Part shown: piece after piece, positions 63,949-64,000 of the stretch
How positions within the stretch are numbered: the stretch's first letter is position 1
How the letters are laid out: the number at the start of each line of letters is the position of its first letter
Assembly (NCBI GenBank): GCA_024641005.1
Contig: JAHEDX010000002.1
Location: 1-64,000 of the forward strand
DNA length: 64,000 nucleotides
Direction of reading: 5' to 3'
Source: Acidimicrobiaceae bacterium
Lineage (GTDB): Bacteria > Actinomycetota > Acidimicrobiia > Acidimicrobiales > Ilumatobacteraceae
The notes under the pieces: generated by a model
Told to the model about the DNA's origin: nothing
The model's database searches: none
What the model saw: only the letters and a program-made list of their open reading frames with translations
Program-made: the position numbers and the translations under genes

Positions 63949-64000
63949 ACACGGGTAGCTCCTGGCACTGAGACCAGCGCCCGACCCTGAACGGCTAGCG

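Noticed and set aside
63949-64000. Possible new gene at the right edge
   Set aside because: 52 bp without a supported start or homology.

Overview
This window reads as chromosome from a high-GC actinobacterium, most likely class Acidimicrobiia (an Ilumatobacter-like marine lineage). The evidence is two WhiB-family regulators, a DUF222/13E12 HNH gene with an SOS box, a SenX3/RegX3-type phosphate system, a GlgM-type glycosyltransferase, a mycofactocin-type NDMA-dependent alcohol dehydrogenase, Thr-rich wall-protein linkers, very GC-rich third codon positions and many GTG starts. The genus is inference. I see no tRNA, rRNA, CRISPR array, transposase or prophage; this is mostly housekeeping chromosome with a few decayed loci.

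Layout. 1-10 kb: 5' end of dtd, an aldose epimerase, an ECF-like sigma factor with its own zinc finger and membrane anchor, a glycosyltransferase/methyltransferase/alpha-alpha-barrel operon, a gene fragment, the SOS-boxed HNH gene, and a PlsC acyltransferase followed by two MFS transporters. 10-22 kb: small enzymes, TesB thioesterase, a lipoprotein PQQ-type sugar dehydrogenase, an overlapping operon moaE - small membrane protein - mreB - RNB ribonuclease, an SDR, a DUF2342 protein and another MFS carrier. 22-32 kb: the phosphate block, pstS-pstC-pstA-pstB-phoU-senX3-regX3 in one direction with nearly every junction overlapping, PHO-box-like repeats ahead of pstS and a polyphosphate kinase operon next to it. 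32-39 kb: whiB, tatA, a second whiB, and a MoxR ATPase/VWA pair separated by a nucleotide cyclase and a P-loop kinase; then a collapsed azlC/azlD pair. 39-49 kb: a GH2 hydrolase, an ABC-F protein, sdhCAB and a proton-pumping pyrophosphatase. 49-64 kb: aldo/keto reductase, DUF3097, DUF4349, SCP2, an Fpg-like glycosylase ending in a 67-bp tandem repeat, GlgM, an archaeal-type ValS, L,D-transpeptidase, LCP protein, a second MoxR/VWA pair, an alcohol dehydrogenase and a PhzF-like protein.

Three themes connect the genes. First, gene starts: at 24 transcription-unit heads a TANNNT hexamer lies 6-9 nt before the start codon, the signature of leaderless transcription, while genes inside operons are joined by ATGA/GTGA (and apparently two CTGA) overlaps. 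Second, phosphate and energy: Pst uptake, PhoU/SenX3/RegX3 sensing, Ppk, H+-PPase and succinate dehydrogenase lie within 27 kb. Third, genome wear: gene-end tandem duplications, a deletion fusing azlC to azlD, and several enzymes with substituted catalytic residues.
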